Shown here one piece after another: positions 1 through 6,060 of a stretch of 6,083 nucleotides of DNA; within the stretch, counting starts at the first letter, position 1; every line of letters begins with the position of its first letter. Made by a program: the position numbers and the translations under genes. The notes beneath the pieces were generated by a model. It was not told where the DNA came from and searched no databases. It worked only from the letters and a program-made list of their open reading frames with translations. Source of the DNA: Bacillota bacterium (lineage in GTDB: Bacteria; Bacillota; Peptococcia; Peptococcales; Peptococcaceae); NCBI GenBank assembly GCA_023443145.1, contig JAEZVS010000086.1, positions 1 through 6,083 of the forward strand, read 5' to 3'.

Positions 1-711
1 GGCAACAATGCTTTGGCGGCTTAAGGTCAATTCGCCCAAATTCACTGCGCCTGCTGTTGCGTCTCCGCCGGCAGAGCTCACAGATACTGTCGCCTTTTTG
101 GTTTCGTTGCCATAAAAAATCGTCACCGTCACTTGACTGCCTGCGGAAGCATCGCCGGCCACAGTGAAACCGCCGTTGGCGAAGGTGCCCGTTTTAATCG
201 GACCGCTCACCGCATATTCCGCTTCGGCAGATACATCTCGAGATTGGCCGTCGGTCACCAAATAAATACGCGGCACCACTTGCTCACCGGGCTGGGCAGA
301 TGCAGGATATTCAACATAAAGACCATTTTCTTTAACTCCCGTTGCCGGAGGCGGCTCAGGAGTCGGAGACGGTTGCCCCACCACCAGACTTTGGCTCAAA
401 TATTGGCCCTGCCCATCTGCGGGCATATCAAAACGGATGGTGGTGCCATCGGCCAACGGCGCATCCAAATTAATGGCCATTTTTCCGGCGGTCACGCCCG
501 CTTGCGTAAGACGACCGGCAAAGAAGCGATCGCCGACAAAAAGATGATACCAATCTCCTTCTTTGGCGCCACTATAACCCACCGTGACACTTTGGGCCCC
601 GGCAGCCGGAGACTCAATAAACAAATGATTGGCGGCAAAAGCGGTCATAGGCGTTGTAAGAAACACCACTGCTGCGGCGCCTGCCACCAGTTTTTTCTTA
701 ATGGATTGCAA
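1..711 (-). CDS. Secreted Ig-like-domain protein, 3' end beyond window edge
   Basis: The reading frame is open from a TTG at 711-709 to the window edge (237 codons, no stop). TTG is chosen because AAGAAGG (726-720) sits 8 nt upstream, the frame is closed at 738-736 (TAA), and this start yields a textbook signal peptide: KKK near residues 5-7, a hydrophobic stretch, and AFA|A cleavage near residue 26. The first in-frame ATG (residue 22) would destroy that peptide. The mature part shows a beta-rich module (about 30-112), a proline-rich linker PSPTPEPPPATG (about 115-126), and a second beta-rich, bacterial Ig-like module (about 130-213). Both modules resemble parts of the protein encoded at 993-2459: GAKEGDWYHLFV against GAEDGDQYMVYL, and GGFTVAG...GSQVTVT against GSFTVKD...GQHVTVT. 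Function is unknown. By analogy a stalk (copper amine oxidase N-like) domain may follow beyond the edge, but that is inference. Confidence 0.85.
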   Translation of the reverse strand, partial: MQSIKKKLVAGAAAVVFLTTPMTAFAANHLFIESPAAGAQSVTVGYSGAKEGDWYHLFVGDRFFAGRLTQAGVTAGKMAINLDAPLADGTTIRFDMPADGQGQYLSQSLVVGQPSPTPEPPPATGVKENGLYVEYPASAQPGEQVVPRIYLVTDGQSRDVSAEAEYAVSGPIKTGTFANGGFTVAGDASAGSQVTVTIFYGNETKKATVSVSSAGGDATAGAVNLGELTLSRQSIVA

Positions 712-719
712 ATGACATG

Positions 720-726
720 CCTTCTT
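720..726 (-). promoter_or_regulatory. Ribosome binding site that fixes a TTG start
   Basis: Minus-strand AAGAAGG lies 8 nt before TTG at 711. A nearby ATG (718-716) is only 1 nt from this site and opens a frame that stops after six codons, so the TTG is the better start. Confidence 0.65.
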
Positions 727-772
727 TCGTATGTTTTATAGACACTTTAATAACAAAATGGACGCCCTTCCC

Positions 773-800
773 TTTTTATCATCGCATCTACACATTTCAA
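773..800 (-). promoter_or_regulatory. Candidate sigma-A-type promoter for the leftmost gene
   Basis: On the minus strand TTGAAA (800-795, 5/6 to the -35 consensus) is followed after 16 nt by TAAAAA (778-773, 4/6 to the -10 consensus). This would give a leader of roughly 55 nt before the TTG start. A second A/T-rich box, TATAAA at 740-735, has no good -35 and would leave almost no leader. The call rests on consensus matching only. Confidence 0.35.
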
Positions 801-918
801 CTGTCTTTCTGGTTGCGTTTGTCGTTTACTGTTTGTAGATTTCTTCTCGCCATCTCTTTGACCCGACATTTCCAACGGAGCCTTTTCTTTTATTGACTGC
901 GCTTTTCCGTACAGACGA

Positions 919-957
919 CTACACGCACCGTCCATAACGATGGCGCGGTGCGTGTAG
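919..957 (-). repeat. 12-bp perfect inverted repeat between two secreted-protein genes
   Basis: The arms CTACACGCACCG (919-930) and CGGTGCGTGTAG (946-957) are perfect complements around a 15-nt centre that can itself form a CCAT/ATGG mini-stem. In the transcript of the 993-2459 gene the hairpin begins 35 nt after the stop codon. Neither side carries a U-run, so it is not a canonical Rho-independent terminator. It could block 3' exonucleases, attenuate read-through into the next gene, or act at the DNA level. The rest of the 712-992 gap holds only the candidate promoter and ribosome binding site listed here. Confidence 0.75.
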
Positions 958-992
958 ATTGGGGAGGGAAATCCGCACACTGATAAAACGGA

Positions 993-2459
993 TTATTTGG
1001 CGCCGCTGATGTTCACTTTGGTTTTTTCCATATTGGTAAACACCACATTGCTGGTGGTGCCATCGTTATGATAGGAGGCTTCCACGCTGTATCCCAAAGC
1101 TTCGGCAGCAAAGCGTACCGGCACCATGGTGCGGCCGGAAGCCGCATGGATGTATGGCGCCACATCCATGGTCTTGGCTGCACCGTTTAAGGTGTAGTTT
1201 TTAGATCCCACCAACATCACCACCACTTTATTGCCTTGCGCGATGCTGATAGATTGGTTGCTGTGGGTGTATTCCACTTTGGCACCGAAGGCTTCCGCCA
1301 ACGCACGCAGCGGCACAAAAGTGCGATTGGATTGAATAACCGGAACTGCATCCATGGGTTTTTTCACGCCATTTACCAGAAGATCCGACGAATTGATGCC
1401 CATAATTACCGTTAATTGAGGCACTTCCGGAGCCACTTCCGTTTTACCGTCTTTGGTGGTGATGGTAAGAGACGCTGTGTCAGAGAAGGTGCCGCTAATG
1501 GCGGTGACCGTCACATGCTGACCCACATATTTCTGATCGTCTTTCACCGTAAAGCTGCCATCTTTGGTGCTCTTATTTTCGATGGCCCCTGCTGAAGACA
1601 CGTTAAAGACAATCTCTCCGCGCACAGGCACTTTGTTGTCTTTTTCATCCAGGAAATAATATTCCGGTTTCACCGTTTCGCCTATTTTCACTTTATCGGA
1701 CGGGAATTTAATGACCAATTTTTTAATATCTTTGTAATTGGGCAGCACTTCCACTTTTTTGGTGAGGTCGTTTACAATATTGTTGCCGCCGGAAACAAAT
1801 TGCACTTCGTAATAAGCCACATCTTTATCCGGTGAAATGTAAACTTTCATCCGATTGTCTCTGTCGTTTGAGTGCAGAACTTTGTCGGTGATGTTAAACG
1901 ATTCGCTTTTATCTTTTCCTAAAAGCTTACCATCTTTGTCATAGGCGACAAAACGCACCACATCATCTTTACCGGGTACATAATCTTCGTCAAAATAAAG
2001 CGTCACACTCTGGTCTTTTTTACCCTCAACAAGCTGTTTGGGATACACATCTAAAGTATCCGTCACTTGAGTGGCGCCGTAAAATGCCGCTGACTGGGCG
2101 CCTACAATACCGCCAAAGCCGGCCGCACCCACACGCACGCGCAGTATGTCCCGTTTATCCAGGTCTTTCAACACAGGATATTTCGCTTTTTCCAAGCTGA
2201 CGCGAGCAGAGTGGTTATACACACTTAACGTACCTTGAGCGATGGGATTCTGCAAATCGTTGTTCAAATAAACCATATACTGATCACCATCTTCGGCACC
2301 GGTCATAAAAATATCCACCGTATCGTGAATGCGGTCAAAACCATAAATGTTGATTTTTACACGGTCGGTATCATCGTTTGACTTTGCAAAAGAAGCGCCG
2401 GGTACCAACGAAAGCACCATGGCCATCATCATCAAAAGGGAAATGATTTTTCGTTTCAT
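993..2459 (-). CDS. Secreted stalk-domain protein (copper amine oxidase N-like)
   Basis: Complete 488-residue protein of unknown specific function, predicted to act outside the cytoplasmic membrane. The ATG is preceded by AAAGGAGG (2473-2466) with a 6-nt gap. Residues 1-25 form a Sec signal peptide (basic MKRK, a hydrophobic Met/Leu-rich core, SFA|K cleavage). Residues about 30-240 are beta-rich modules I do not recognise. Residues about 245-334 resemble a bacterial Ig-like domain. Residues about 349-476 carry two tandem copper amine oxidase N-terminal-like repeats (the PF07833 type), each with its hallmark: FVPLRALAEAFGA at 381-393 and MVPVRFAAEALGYSV at 445-459. Despite the family name there is no amine oxidase catalytic domain, so the repeats probably serve as a surface stalk or binding module. 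I see no sortase motif, transmembrane anchor or cysteine. The N-terminal and Ig-like parts resemble the leftmost protein, suggesting tandem duplication. Confidence 0.93.
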   Translation of the reverse strand: MKRKIISLLMMMAMVLSLVPGASFAKSNDDTDRVKINIYGFDRIHDTVDIFMTGAEDGDQYMVYLNNDLQNPIAQGTLSVYNHSARVSLEKAKYPVLKDLDKRDILRVRVGAAGFGGIVGAQSAAFYGATQVTDTLDVYPKQLVEGKKDQSVTLYFDEDYVPGKDDVVRFVAYDKDGKLLGKDKSESFNITDKVLHSNDRDNRMKVYISPDKDVAYYEVQFVSGGNNIVNDLTKKVEVLPNYKDIKKLVIKFPSDKVKIGETVKPEYYFLDEKDNKVPVRGEIVFNVSSAGAIENKSTKDGSFTVKDDQKYVGQHVTVTAISGTFSDTASLTITTKDGKTEVAPEVPQLTVIMGINSSDLLVNGVKKPMDAVPVIQSNRTFVPLRALAEAFGAKVEYTHSNQSISIAQGNKVVVMLVGSKNYTLNGAAKTMDVAPYIHAASGRTMVPVRFAAEALGYSVEASYHNDGTTSNVVFTNMEKTKVNISGAK

Positions 2460-2497
2460 ATGAATCCTCCTTTACTTTCCACAATGTTGTTGGCTTT

Positions 2498-2506
2498 ATT
2501 TTAACA
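2498..2506 (-). promoter_or_regulatory. Candidate extended -10 promoter for the stalk-domain gene
   Basis: The minus strand reads TGT-TAAAAT: an extended -10 TG (2506-2505), one spacer base, and a -10 hexamer (2503-2498) matching TATAAT at 5 of 6 positions. No convincing -35 box lies 16-18 nt upstream, which suits an extended -10 promoter. It is the only good candidate between the upstream terminator and the start codon, and predicts a leader of about 30 nt ending in the strong ribosome binding site. Confidence 0.45.
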
Positions 2507-2562
2507 CAGGCGCTTCAAAAGACCATATACAATTTGATGACAGTTTTATGAAGATGTTGGGC

Positions 2563-2590
2563 AAAAAAAACAGCTCTCCTAAGAGAGCCG
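2563..2590 (-). terminator. Rho-independent terminator of the symporter gene
   Basis: In the minus-strand transcript CGGCUCUC-UUAG-GAGAGCUG forms an 8-bp stem (one G-U pair) with a 4-nt loop, followed directly by eight U residues. It starts 9 nt after the symporter stop codon. On the plus strand only four Ts follow, so it is mainly one-directional. It separates the symporter from the downstream secreted-protein gene. Confidence 0.93.
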
Positions 2591-2598
2591 TTTTGAAC

Positions 2599-4005
2599 TC
2601 AGTCCCATGCATCCAATTTGGTTTTAATGCTCTTAATATTCTTCGGATTAAACACCGGGGTTTTACCCGCTTTTAATTGCATTTTGTAATCACGATAGGT
2701 ATCCACCGCCACGTTGCCGATGAGTAAAATGGCCACCAAGTTGATGAGCGCCATGATACCCATGAAAATATCACCAAAGTTCCAGACGATGGAGAAGTCG
2801 CCTACGGAGCCGATAAAAATGACAGCACACACAATGGCGCGGTAGATGTTAACGGCGTTTTTGCCACCACCGATGTATTCAATATTAGATTCACCATAGT
2901 AATAATTGCCGATGATGGAACTGAACGCAAAGAGCAGGATGCAGATAGACAAGAAAGGGATGCTCCATCCGCCCACTTCATGAGCCAGTGCCTGTTGCGT
3001 AATGGCCAAGCCTTTGAGATCGCTGCCATAAAAATCTTCGCCACCTAAGATAACAATGAATGCCGTAGCCGTACACACCAGCCAGGTATCCACATACACA
3101 CCCAACGCCTGCACAAAACCCTGTTTGGCCGGATGATCGGTCTCAGCCGTAGCGGCAGCATTTGGCACCGACCCCATACCGGCTTCGTTGGAGAAAAGAC
3201 CGCGTTTCACACCTTGCATAATGGTAACACCAATGGCGGCGCCGCCGAATTCTTGCAACCCGAACGCATTGCTGAAAATAATCGCAAACATATGAGGAAC
3301 AAACTCAATATTTTTCACAAACACAAAAAGTGCCACAAAAATATAAGCCACCGCCATAATGGGCACAATAAAGCTGGTTACGTCAGCAATACGTTTGACC
3401 CCACCGAAGATGATAATCCCCGTTAAAATGGCAAAAATCACACCGCTCGTCCAAGTAGGCAAATGGACACTGGTTTGCACTGCAGCAGCCAACGTATTGG
3501 ATTGAATGGCATTAAACATAATGCCGTAAGTAATGGCGATGATCACCGCAAAAAGAGCCGACATCCATTTCCAACCCAGCACCTGAGTGATATAGTAAGC
3601 CGGACCGCCGCGGAATCCGCCATTTTCATCGCGCACTTTATAAATCTGCGCCAATGTGGATTCCACAAATGCCGACGCCCCGCCTAGAAAGGCCAACACC
3701 CACATCCAAAATACCGCTCCCGGTCCCCCCAGGGAAATGGCCACAGCCACCCCTACAATGTTACCGGTACCAATGCGGGATGCTGCAGAAATACAAAAAG
3801 CTTTGAAAGGCGTAATACCTGCACCGCCATGATCGGTTTTATGCACATCTCCCAAAAGGGAAATCATGTGTCCCAAATTGGTGACCTGACCCAGCCCCAA
3901 GCGAATGGTAAAATAAATGCCAACCCCGGCCAGTAAAAACACCAAAATATAAGAATACATAAAAGTTGAGACCGCATCGGTAAAATTTGCTACCATTTCT
4001 GTCAT
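2599..4005 (-). CDS. AGCS-family sodium:alanine/glycine symporter
   Basis: Integral membrane carrier that couples amino-acid uptake (alanine or glycine in characterised relatives) to sodium entry. The 468 residues match the usual family length of about 440-480. Hydrophobic segments run through the whole chain, for example about 17-36, 84-113, 148-166, 187-201, 211-231, 302-320, 348-366, 386-402 and 411-433. Family landmarks are the RIGTGNIVGVA segment at 77-87 (the region linked to sodium and substrate binding in this family), GGPGAVFWMW at 93-102, FRGGPAYY at 131-138, and GVKRGLFSNEAGMGS at 265-279. The start is supported by AAGGAGG (4019-4013) with a 7-nt gap. The gene has its own promoter candidate and terminator, so it is probably monocistronic. 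The precise substrate cannot be read from sequence. No truncation or frameshift is seen. Confidence 0.96.
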   Translation of the reverse strand: MTEMVANFTDAVSTFMYSYILVFLLAGVGIYFTIRLGLGQVTNLGHMISLLGDVHKTDHGGAGITPFKAFCISAASRIGTGNIVGVAVAISLGGPGAVFWMWVLAFLGGASAFVESTLAQIYKVRDENGGFRGGPAYYITQVLGWKWMSALFAVIIAITYGIMFNAIQSNTLAAAVQTSVHLPTWTSGVIFAILTGIIIFGGVKRIADVTSFIVPIMAVAYIFVALFVFVKNIEFVPHMFAIIFSNAFGLQEFGGAAIGVTIMQGVKRGLFSNEAGMGSVPNAAATAETDHPAKQGFVQALGVYVDTWLVCTATAFIVILGGEDFYGSDLKGLAITQQALAHEVGGWSIPFLSICILLFAFSSIIGNYYYGESNIEYIGGGKNAVNIYRAIVCAVIFIGSVGDFSIVWNFGDIFMGIMALINLVAILLIGNVAVDTYRDYKMQLKAGKTPVFNPKNIKSIKTKLDAWD

Positions 4006-4040
4006 ATAAAACCCTCCTTATATATTTTCTCCATTCTTAA

Positions 4041-4069
4041 ATTATGCACGTTTTGACGCCTTTTTGCAA
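4041..4069 (-). promoter_or_regulatory. Candidate sigma-A promoter of the symporter gene
   Basis: The minus strand has TTGCAA (4069-4064, 4/6 to TTGACA), exactly 17 nt of spacer, and CATAAT (4046-4041, 5/6 to TATAAT). Transcription would begin near 4034, giving a leader of about 30 nt that contains the AAGGAGG site. An alternative upstream -10, a perfect TATAAT at 4191-4186, lacks a -35 and would give a leader of about 175 nt. Confidence 0.6.
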
Positions 4070-4073
4070 TCAT

Positions 4074-4091
4074 TTTGTTACAAATTTGTTA
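4074..4091. repeat. Possible operator: palindrome and direct repeats upstream of symporter promoter
   Basis: TTTGTTA occurs twice, at 4074-4080 and 4085-4091, exactly 11 bp (about one helical turn) apart. The perfect 10-bp palindrome ACAAATTTGT spans 4080-4089. The cluster lies about 5 bp upstream of the proposed symporter -35 box, a position typical of activator sites. A/T-rich DNA produces such repeats by chance, so this remains tentative. Confidence 0.3.
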
Positions 4092-4201
4092 AACTTCAAC
4101 ACTTTTGGCCTTCTTGAGACCTTTTCGCCCTTATTTTTGAACACAAACCCCTTGCGCCCCGCCAAGAACCGAGGACGCGCCTTTTATTATAGAAAGATAT
4201 G

Positions 4202-4210
4202 TGATATGAT
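4202..4210 (+). promoter_or_regulatory. Candidate extended -10 promoter of the serpin gene
   Basis: TG-A-TATGAT: an extended -10 TG at 4202-4203 and a hexamer at 4205-4210 matching TATAAT at 5 of 6 positions. No good -35 is visible. Transcription would start near 4217, giving a leader of about 95 nt. The ribosome binding site AAGGA (4300-4304) lies 8 nt before the ATG at 4313. Confidence 0.45.
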
Positions 4211-4312
4211 AATATCGAGCATTCATTTGCACGTTAATACCGCGTCGCACCTGAATTTTATGTCATCTTTCATTCACTAAAAATACGCATTCTTAAAGAA
4301 AGGAAGAGCATT

Positions 4313-5938
4313 ATGTCACTCAAAAAATGGTTGTTGCTTATTTGTTTTTCCCTAGGCGCTTGCTTTATGCCTGCGGCTTCGGAAGCAGCAGACACGTCGA
4401 ATGTGCTGCCCGCACCATCCATTGCCCTTTACACACCAACCCAACAATTTGATCAAATCAACAGCCGGATGGACACCCCACCCCTTTTGGTGGATGGCCA
4501 CATCTACATGCCCTTGCGCAGCTATGGCAGTTTTTTCCCTGATGCCGCCATCGACTGGCACGGCGAAGATCAACTAGCCAGCATCTCCCGAGAAAACGTC
4601 ACCTTTTTCTCACCGGTTGCGGACAGCCGCTTCTTGCTTTCCGATGGTCAGGTGAATATGAAAGCTCTAAAAAAACTTGGAAAAACCGGTCAGATAAAAG
4701 CCGCACCCGGTCTTTTAATCGGCAGTCGCACTTATGTACCTCTGCGCACCTTAGTGGAAGCCCTCGATGGCAACGTATCTTATGATCCAAACACCCACAC
4801 GGCAGCCATTCGCTTAAAAGAGGATGTGCACGAAGAATTCCACAATCAAACACCCATAGAACAATTGCGTACCTTTGCTGCCAAGAGCGCACCTGCCGTG
4901 CTTTCTCCTGAAAAAAATGACGTCTATTCACCGGCCTCCCTTTACATGGCCCTATCCATGGTGGGCATGGGCAGCAACGGCGAAACCTTTAACGAGTTTA
5001 TGAACGTCTTAGGCACCCCGAACAGCGCTGCCCTGGTTCGCCAGGCCAAAACCATGATGAACATCAATCATCAAAGCCAGGAGGGCACCATTCTCACGGC
5101 CAATTCCCTATGGGCCATGCCCGATAGCGGCATAAAAAAAGATTTTGAGCGCACTTTAGAAAAAGATTTCAGCGCCCAAACCTTTGAAGTAAATCTGAAC
5201 AGCGAAGATGGCGCTCGTCAAATCAATCAATGGATCGATAAAAACACCAATGGCCTCATCCAAGCGGAGATCACCCCATCTGATGATATTTTAAAACTTG
5301 TGAATACCGTATATTTTAAAGCACCCTGGGCCTCTCCCTTTTCGCCGGATAAGAACCAACAGCTGGCGTTTACCGATGCCAATGGCAGCACTTATAACGT
5401 CACCGCTATGACACAAACCCTTATGGGCGATTATTTAGAAACCGATCTTTACAAAACAGCCGGTCTCGGCTTTAAAGACGGCAGCCGCCTTACCATCATT
5501 TTACCCCAACCCGGTCACACCACAGATGAGGTGGTGCCTCAGTTGGAAAAAATTATGAACCTGAATGTTCAAGAAGAAGCCCGCGTAGAATGGTCAATAC
5601 CTCGCTTTAAGCTGAATGAAACCTACGACATGATCAATCCGCTGAAGGCAATGGGCCTGAAATCTGTTTTTTCGCCTCAATCTGCCAACTTAAACGGCAT
5701 TGGTGAAAATCTCTATGTGTCCAGCGTAGACCAATTGAACGCCCTTACCATCGATGAAACAGGAGGCGAAGCGGCCTCTGCCACCGTCATCGGTATATCC
5801 CGCACCGCTGCACCGCCCCCTGCCAAAGAGGTTCAAATGCGCTTAGATCGCCCCTTCCTCTTTGTTTTAAGTAGCCCCGACGGCCAGCCCCTCTTTGTGG
5901 GCCGCATCAACACCCTCAAAGACGGCAGTGCACTATAA
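4313..5938 (+). CDS. Exported serpin with N-terminal stalk repeats
   Basis: Predicted extracytoplasmic protease inhibitor, 541 residues. Serpins trap serine or cysteine proteases by a cleaved reactive loop inserting into a beta sheet. The N-terminus is an export signal (MSLKK, then a hydrophobic core) with two readings: cleavage at SEA|A near residue 25, or a lipobox LGA|C at Cys17. Residues about 55-168 hold two copper amine oxidase N-like repeats, marked by IYMPLRSYGSFF (64-75) and TYVPLRTLVEALDG (140-153). The serpin domain spans about 181-535, near the usual 350-400 residues. Landmarks are ANSLW (263-267), NTVYFKAPWASPF (331-343), an inhibitory-type hinge from E482 (GGEAASAT at 484-491), and the C-terminal signature MRLDRPFLFVL (509-519). 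The small residues at P15-P9 favour an inhibitor rather than a non-inhibitory serpin. P1 is uncertain: Thr498 by standard numbering, with Arg497 next to it. The gene is monocistronic by context. Confidence 0.95.
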   Translation: MSLKKWLLLICFSLGACFMPAASEAADTSNVLPAPSIALYTPTQQFDQINSRMDTPPLLVDGHIYMPLRSYGSFFPDAAIDWHGEDQLASISRENVTFFSPVADSRFLLSDGQVNMKALKKLGKTGQIKAAPGLLIGSRTYVPLRTLVEALDGNVSYDPNTHTAAIRLKEDVHEEFHNQTPIEQLRTFAAKSAPAVLSPEKNDVYSPASLYMALSMVGMGSNGETFNEFMNVLGTPNSAALVRQAKTMMNINHQSQEGTILTANSLWAMPDSGIKKDFERTLEKDFSAQTFEVNLNSEDGARQINQWIDKNTNGLIQAEITPSDDILKLVNTVYFKAPWASPFSPDKNQQLAFTDANGSTYNVTAMTQTLMGDYLETDLYKTAGLGFKDGSRLTIILPQPGHTTDEVVPQLEKIMNLNVQEEARVEWSIPRFKLNETYDMINPLKAMGLKSVFSPQSANLNGIGENLYVSSVDQLNALTIDETGGEAASATVIGISRTAAPPPAKEVQMRLDRPFLFVLSSPDGQPLFVGRINTLKDGSAL

Positions 5939-5959
5939 AACCGATGCGATAGTTGGAAG

Positions 5960-5976
5960 ATCTGTCACGCACAGAT
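5960..5976 (+). repeat. Small hairpin in the serpin 3' untranslated region
   Basis: ATCTGT (5960-5965) and ACAGAT (5971-5976) form a 6-bp stem with a 5-nt loop. No U-run follows, so it is not a terminator by itself. It may be incidental. Confidence 0.35.
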
Positions 5977-5999
5977 ACGATCCTTCATCACACATCATA

Positions 6000-6060
6000 A
6001 ATTGAATAAAAAATCCCGCTTCCTGCCTTTATCCAGGAAGCGGGATTTTTTTATTCAATT
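6000..6060 (+). terminator. Strong, probably bidirectional Rho-independent terminator
   Basis: TCCCGCTTCCTG (6014-6025) pairs perfectly with CAGGAAGCGGGA (6034-6045) around an 8-nt loop. It is preceded by six As (6008-6013) and followed by seven Ts (6046-6052). The complementarity continues outward through AATTGAAT/ATTCAATT (6000-6007 and 6053-6060) with a one-base bulge. It ends the serpin transcript about 60 nt after its stop codon. The A-run on the left would equally serve a minus-strand gene arriving from the right, suggesting a convergent neighbour outside the window. The last 23 bases show nothing else. Confidence 0.95.

Larger units (their letters stand above)
4006..4312. other. Divergent intergenic control region, 307 bases
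   Basis: This A/T-rich gap separates the symporter start from the serpin start. It holds both ribosome binding sites, a candidate symporter promoter (4041-4069), an A/T repeat upstream of that promoter (4074-4091) and a candidate serpin promoter (4202-4210). A GC-rich patch near 4148-4182 forms no convincing hairpin. The 78-codon open frame across 4044-4280 has no ribosome binding site and runs through the promoter elements, so I do not call it a gene. I see no tRNA, riboswitch or mobile-element remnant. Confidence 0.7.

Noticed and set aside
133..741. A 202-codon open frame on the plus strand
   Set aside because: It is antisense to the secreted-protein frame at 1-711, which has a signal peptide, ribosome binding site and recognisable modules. 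The plus-strand translation is rich in His/Arg/Cys and looks like no protein family.
747..980. A 77-codon minus-strand open frame between the two secreted-protein genes
   Set aside because: It starts at GTG without a ribosome binding site, runs through the inverted repeat and candidate promoter, and has a low-complexity polar composition with no recognisable features.
993..1450. Copper amine oxidase enzyme activity
   Set aside because: Only the N-terminal-like stalk repeats are present. There is no catalytic domain with the quinone-forming tyrosine motif or copper-binding histidines, so the family name should not be read as enzymatic function.
2802..3687. Several open frames of 74-97 codons within the symporter gene
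   Set aside because: They are shadows of a clearly conserved 468-residue membrane protein and have no ribosome binding sites or family features.
4006..4185. A glycine riboswitch in the symporter leader
   Set aside because: Such riboswitches often control AGCS symporter genes, so I looked for the conserved glycine aptamer core segments in the minus-strand leader and found none. The preferred promoter also leaves a leader of only about 30 nt.
4044..4280. A 78-codon plus-strand open frame in the divergent intergenic region
   Set aside because: It has no ribosome binding site, overlaps the promoter elements of both neighbours, and its translation resembles no protein I recognise.
4352..4931. 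Minus-strand open frames antisense to the serpin gene
   Set aside because: The plus-strand frame encodes unmistakable stalk repeats and the start of the serpin domain across this stretch. The antisense translations have no coherent features.
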